Source: Hansfordia pulvinata (lineage: Eukaryota > Ascomycota > Sordariomycetes > Xylariales). Taken from it: 64,000 nucleotides of DNA. Every line of letters starts with the position of its first letter. The stretch's first letter is position 1. Location: the NCBI GenBank assembly GCA_006538405.1, contig BJKQ01000007.1, positions 2,108,001-2,172,000 of the forward strand, given 5' to 3'. Made by a program: the position numbers and the translations under genes. Positions 60,251-64,000 of the stretch are shown in pieces. The notes under the pieces were generated by a model. It saw nothing but the letters and a program-made list of their open reading frames with translations, searched no databases and had not been told where the DNA came from.

Positions 60251-61250
60251 GGTCCTCATCCATTCGGGAGGGCAGGGGGATGGTGTGTGTTGATTGCAGT
60301 TGCATCGGGCAAGGCGTTGGCGGCGTCTCTTTCTATTTGAGAACAGGCTCTGCCCCTTGATTTCATGATAGCGAATATGATGGTTCAAACCTCATCGTAA
60401 GCGAGAACAGAGTGCATGAGTGAAGGAGGAAGCACCACACGTGCGTCTGATGGCTTGGTGATTGTAATGTGAAGTGATTGTAGCCGGGGCCGTGTACTCG
60501 ACCTGAGGCCTCAACAACGGCGCTATAGGGGGAAGGGCACGCACACATACACACAAATACATACCTACCTATACACATACATTTAAATTCCCTCATTAAT
60601 CCTCGTCCCTCATAACAGCTTAGCGACTCTCGCACGGTCTTTCTACGTGTAGCGCTCATTGCTTAAGAAGCTGCACTCTGTCAAGAAGGAGGCTGGGTCG
60701 GGACTATCGGGACTTTGGCTTTTAGTTTGGGAAACCATGAGTTGGCACCAGCCACGCCAGGTGCCAACTTGGACCGTTTCGTCAAGTGTGTAGGCAAACA
60801 TAAGGTAGCTTGCACGATTGAGTCTTCTCTGAGCCCCCAAGTGGGAGAAGATGAGCCGGGACGGGAAGGGCGCAGTCCTGGTCCCCCCACAGCTCTCTTC
60901 ATCCCGAGCAGCAGTGTGTCCACACAGCTTTCAAGGCCATCTTCTTTTGTTTGTACGGGGCAACTATGGCCAACAGGGAACGTGTAGCTCTGGGGGGCGC
61001 CGCGCCTACATGAACTACCTTGCTGCGTGTGCCCTACACTACATGTATGTACTGTACGTAGGTGATTCTGCGGCCGGCTCGGAACGGAACGTCGGAACAG
61101 ACCTCCGACCCAGGACGTGTCGGCGCCGCGTCTGTTGTGGCATTGAATGGGCAGTGGTCCTGGCGCGTTTGAACAATCTCGGGGCTGGGGGGAATCATGG
61201 GGAGCACAGTCGACCACGTCGGCTGAGAGGGTCACTCCGGATTCACCTAC

Positions 61251-61516
61251 CTGAAGAGGGCAAACGACCAGCCCGTGGAGGGAGGCTTCCCGAGGTAAAG
61301 TACATGGAAAGAATTGACCGCGTCGTGGTGCGTGTATTTGGTGGAAGTGAGGACGGAGACCTCGCTTCGGACAGCAACATCAATCTCCCTCCTCTGACGG
61401 CTTGGGAGAGGACGTTGATATCTAGGGCCGAGTCCGGTCCGTCCAGCGTCTGGTAAGGGGTTAATGGCACCATGAGGAAAGGGTTGAAGCAGCGAGGGCC
61501 GCGGCCCGCTGTTCAC
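61251..61516 (-). CDS. Doubtful exon of an unknown protein
   Basis: On the minus strand a frame open from about 61516 ends in protein-like sequence (EVSVLTSTKYTHHDAVNSFH, then GKPPSTGWSFALF) and runs directly into a consensus donor CTTCAG|GTAGGT at 61251/61250. I found no matching downstream exon or clear start codon. The plus strand is also open, so this may be chance. Confidence 0.15.
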
Positions 61517-62060
61517 TTTGTGTACATGGAGATGAAGAAGGGTCTACCTTAGAGGCAGGAGTCTACCTTACCTACCTCGGACGACCTGCCTACCTACATT
61601 ATCTTATGCCTGTACGTACTGCTTGTTGAGAGTTTACTTGCCTTCTACGTGGCTATACCGTGCCTACGCCTGCCTCGCCTACCTGTACGAAGCAGCTGGA
61701 CAGCGCCCAACTCGATCTCGCGAGACGACACGATGCTACGGGAGGAGTCAAGCGGGAGACCTACGAGGATGAAGCTGCTGCGGCATGGGGCGCTGTCTGT
61801 CCGAGTCGGAGCGCCGTGCGGCCGGTGTTGAGCGGGTGTGAATGAACAGTGAAAGCCCCCTTCTCGGCCGCCTCCTGTTCTTATCACCGCACCGTACCTC
61901 ACCTGCACGACTACCACGTATTCTGTTGCTGTGTAGTTCATCGCGGCGGTCCACCGGCCGGTCATTGTTTGTGCCGTTCAGTGCAGTGAACAGCATCGAT
62001 ACCAAGTCACATTACGGTGGTGTTGAGGGGGGTCGGGGGGGACCAGTGACGCCTGCGAGA

Positions 62061-62140
62061 GGGGGAGACGGAGAGACGGAGAGACGGAGAGAGAGAGGAA
62101 GACAGGTACAGAGACAGAGAGAGAGAGAGAGACGGAGAGG
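62061..62140. repeat. (GA)n/GAGACGGA repeat
   Basis: Alternating GAGAGACGGA units and GA runs in the spacer upstream of the last gene. Confidence 0.9.
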
Positions 62141-63282
62141 AAAACGGACAAGGGAGACGGAGAGGGGATGGGTGACTGTGACTTGAACATTCGAGGCTGC
62201 GTGCGTTGGTTCGTCTCTACCTTATCTCCCTCTTGTATGCCGTGCCTTTGCCTTTACGTCGGTCGGGTGCTGCAGTCTTGACTCTTGTTGTGCCTTGTGC
62301 CTTGTGCCTTGTGCCTTCCAGTCTCGCACCACCACCACCACCACAATCACCACCGCCAAACCCTCTTCTCCTATTTCTTCTTCCACTGTCCTTCCCACCT
62401 TCAGCCCTCCCACCATCCATTTTCCTCTCCACCCACAAACTCCCATCTTTCTCGAACTCCTGACAATCAGCCATCGCTCACGTACAAACGAACTTACGTA
62501 CGTACTCTTTACTCTCTGAATCTGGTCTCGTTGCTCTGCAGCAGCAACCCTTCTTCGACTCCTCCTCTTCTTCTCCAGTATCGTCGTCATCACCACCACC
62601 ATCATCATCACCCCTCGCACCGCCACCGCCATTCACGTCGACGGCTCTGGTGCCACAGTACAGCAGTAGAGATCCGGCACGCCAACTGCACCTCCCACGC
62701 GGTGCTCGCCCTGCCCACGCCTTGGTTCGTCACCGTCACTCAAGCCGGAGCATCCAGTCGTCTCCTCGTCATCCACCGCCTGCCTCGCCGCATCGCCTAT
62801 CGTCGAAGGATCCCCAAGAACGCGAATAACGCCTCTCTCTGTCTCTCTCTCTCTCTCTCTCGTCTTACCCAAGAGCTTCAAGGTCCTCCGGCATCACAAT
62901 ACCTCGGCTCTCACCACCACTGCTGTGGCTCTCGACGTCCAGCCCGCTTCGTCACATCCATCGCCTTACCATCTGCCACCGCGCCGTTGCTCTCGCCGGC
63001 CCTGCATCTCCACTCTTCATAGTTACACACACAGCCTGTCGATTGCCTGTATCCTACCTCCTGTCGTCCCCCTTCTCCTCCTTCTTCTCTGCCATTCTCT
63101 TACCTTTCCCATCTCGGCGGCCTTGCGTCCTTATCTGCCTTACGGGTCTCTTAAGCCGGCCTAGCTAGCCCCTATTCCGCTCTCCCGGATCCGCAACCGA
63201 CGCTGAAACCCCTTTCGCCCCCAACGTACAACCAACACCACAAGACTATAAAGACACCGCCGACGCCGTATCCACTTCGGCC

Positions 63283-64000
63283 ATGGACCCTAGAATTTCC
63301 ATCGAAAGCCTGCTTGCGGCCCCCCCGGGCCGCCCTCGTGTGCGAGCGGCCCGGCCGACCAGGCTCCAGCTCAGGTTCCCGCACAGGTCACCGCCGAGGT
63401 TCCCGCTGAGGCTGCCGCCGTGGCTCCCGCCGTGGCTCCCGCCGTGGCTCCCGCCGTGGCTCCCGCCGTGGCTCCCATATACGGAGCTCATAGCAACAAC
63501 AGCAACGGTAGCCGTCCTCATCGCGGTCTCTCCCGACAGCCGAGTGAGCCGCCTCCCGCCCCTGAGCGTCGCAGCACACGCATAGCCGGCCGCAAGCGAG
63601 GTCTCACAGCAGATCTCGAAGACAACAACGACAACAACAAGAACAAGAATGCCAACCATTCCGACGGGCAGCGTCCTGCCAAGGTGCAACGCACAGTGCC
63701 CCCGGAAAAAGACAAACAAGCTCATGAGCCAGGCGCCACAGCAGACGGTCAAGGTGCAAACACGCACGCCCTGGCCGCTGCCAATAATGGCAAACCCGTG
63801 GGCGCTGCTCTCACTCAGAATGGCCACCCTCCAGCCCAGTCAGCCGCCAGCGGCAAGAAGCGGAAGCGCGCCCGCCCCAACAAGGTTCACGTCGAGGGCG
63901 AAGAGGCCAGCCGCCCGACCAAGGCGCCTCGTCAGACGGCCACCGCGCCAGAACGGGCCACAGAAGCGCTACCTGATGCCGGCGACACGACCGAGACTGT
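63283..64000 (+). CDS. Basic, probably nuclear protein (5' part; runs off the window; frame break)
   Basis: An ATG at 63283 follows a long C/T-rich leader and opens MDPRISIESLLAA. The coherent downstream frame (from about 63330 to the window end, more than 220 codons without a stop) is shifted by one base relative to this start. The switch falls at a C7 run (63320-63326), and no GT-AG intron fits. The downstream frame encodes Ala/Pro/Gln-rich sequence with a five-fold APAV repeat, then RRSTRIAGRKRG, Asn/Asp-rich and Ala-rich linkers and a KKRKRARPNK cluster that looks like a nuclear localisation signal. No folded domain is reached before the window ends. A chromatin or transcription protein is possible but not shown. 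The frame break may be a base missing from the assembly, a true mutation, or a sign that the start lies elsewhere. Confidence 0.6.
63417..63476 (+). repeat. Five-copy 12-bp coding repeat (GCCGTGGCTCCC)
   Basis: Five perfect tandem copies encode Ala-Val-Ala-Pro repeats in the downstream frame of the last gene; length changes of one unit keep the frame. Confidence 0.95.

Larger units (their letters stand above)
60251..63282. other. Intergenic spacer and leader of the last gene
   Basis: 60251-60660 is probably the Hrd1 3'UTR and downstream region. The middle holds one doubtful minus-strand exon (see 61251-61516) and TACCTAC words near 60560 and 61560-61600. A GA/GACGGA repeat lies at 62061-62140. 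From about 62215 to 63282 the plus strand is strongly C/T-rich (CACCACCACC, CTCTCTCTCT, TTGTGCC repeats near 62287-62316), typical of a long fungal promoter and 5' leader for the gene starting at 63283. No other gene is supported. Confidence 0.55.

Noticed and set aside
60681..61235. 184-codon minus-strand open frame downstream of Hrd1
   Set aside because: It does not join in phase to the more protein-like segment at 61251-61516 and shows no domain.

Overview
The window looks like nuclear DNA of a filamentous ascomycete (Pezizomycotina, most likely Sordariomycetes). Genes are split by short introns (about 55-120 nt) with GTAAGT-like donors and YAG acceptors. Coding third positions are GC-rich. 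The recognisable products are a fungal Mn-type CDF transporter, a long filamentous-fungus glycogenin, a C2H2 regulator and the ERAD ligase Hrd1. I saw no bacterial operons, rRNA, tRNA, CRISPR or virus genes. The species cannot be named from sequence alone.

Layout. 1-1.97 kb: spacer with one doubtful small ORF. 1.97-3.27 kb (+): four-exon gene for a secreted cysteine-containing protein of unknown function. 5.86-7.36 kb (+): intronless Mn-type CDF metal transporter. 11.37-14.12 kb (+): six-exon glycogenin. 14.1-25.6 kb: non-coding, holding a 129-bp foldback (MITE-like) element flanked by a 5-bp direct repeat. 25.56-27.47 kb (-): C2H2 zinc-finger regulator with a 5'UTR intron and a one-base frame break near its N terminus. 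27.6-57.5 kb: about 30 kb with no gene I can support. It is full of microsatellites, long G/C homopolymers, a very frequent ACGAGTA/TACTCGT word, telomere-like repeats and two doubtful coding blocks (42.2-42.9 and 54.4-56.8 kb). 57.53-60.25 kb (+): four-exon Hrd1 RING-H2 ligase. 63.28-64.0 kb (+): 5' end of a lysine/arginine-rich, probably nuclear protein that runs off the window and has a frame break at a C7 run.

The confident genes are unrelated housekeeping or regulatory loci: metal transport, glycogen priming, transcription, ER protein quality control. They do not form a pathway or secondary-metabolite cluster. The most distinctive content is non-coding: the foldback element and the short palindromic words that pepper the spacers but were not seen in coding exons. 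I found no convincing new multi-gene system.
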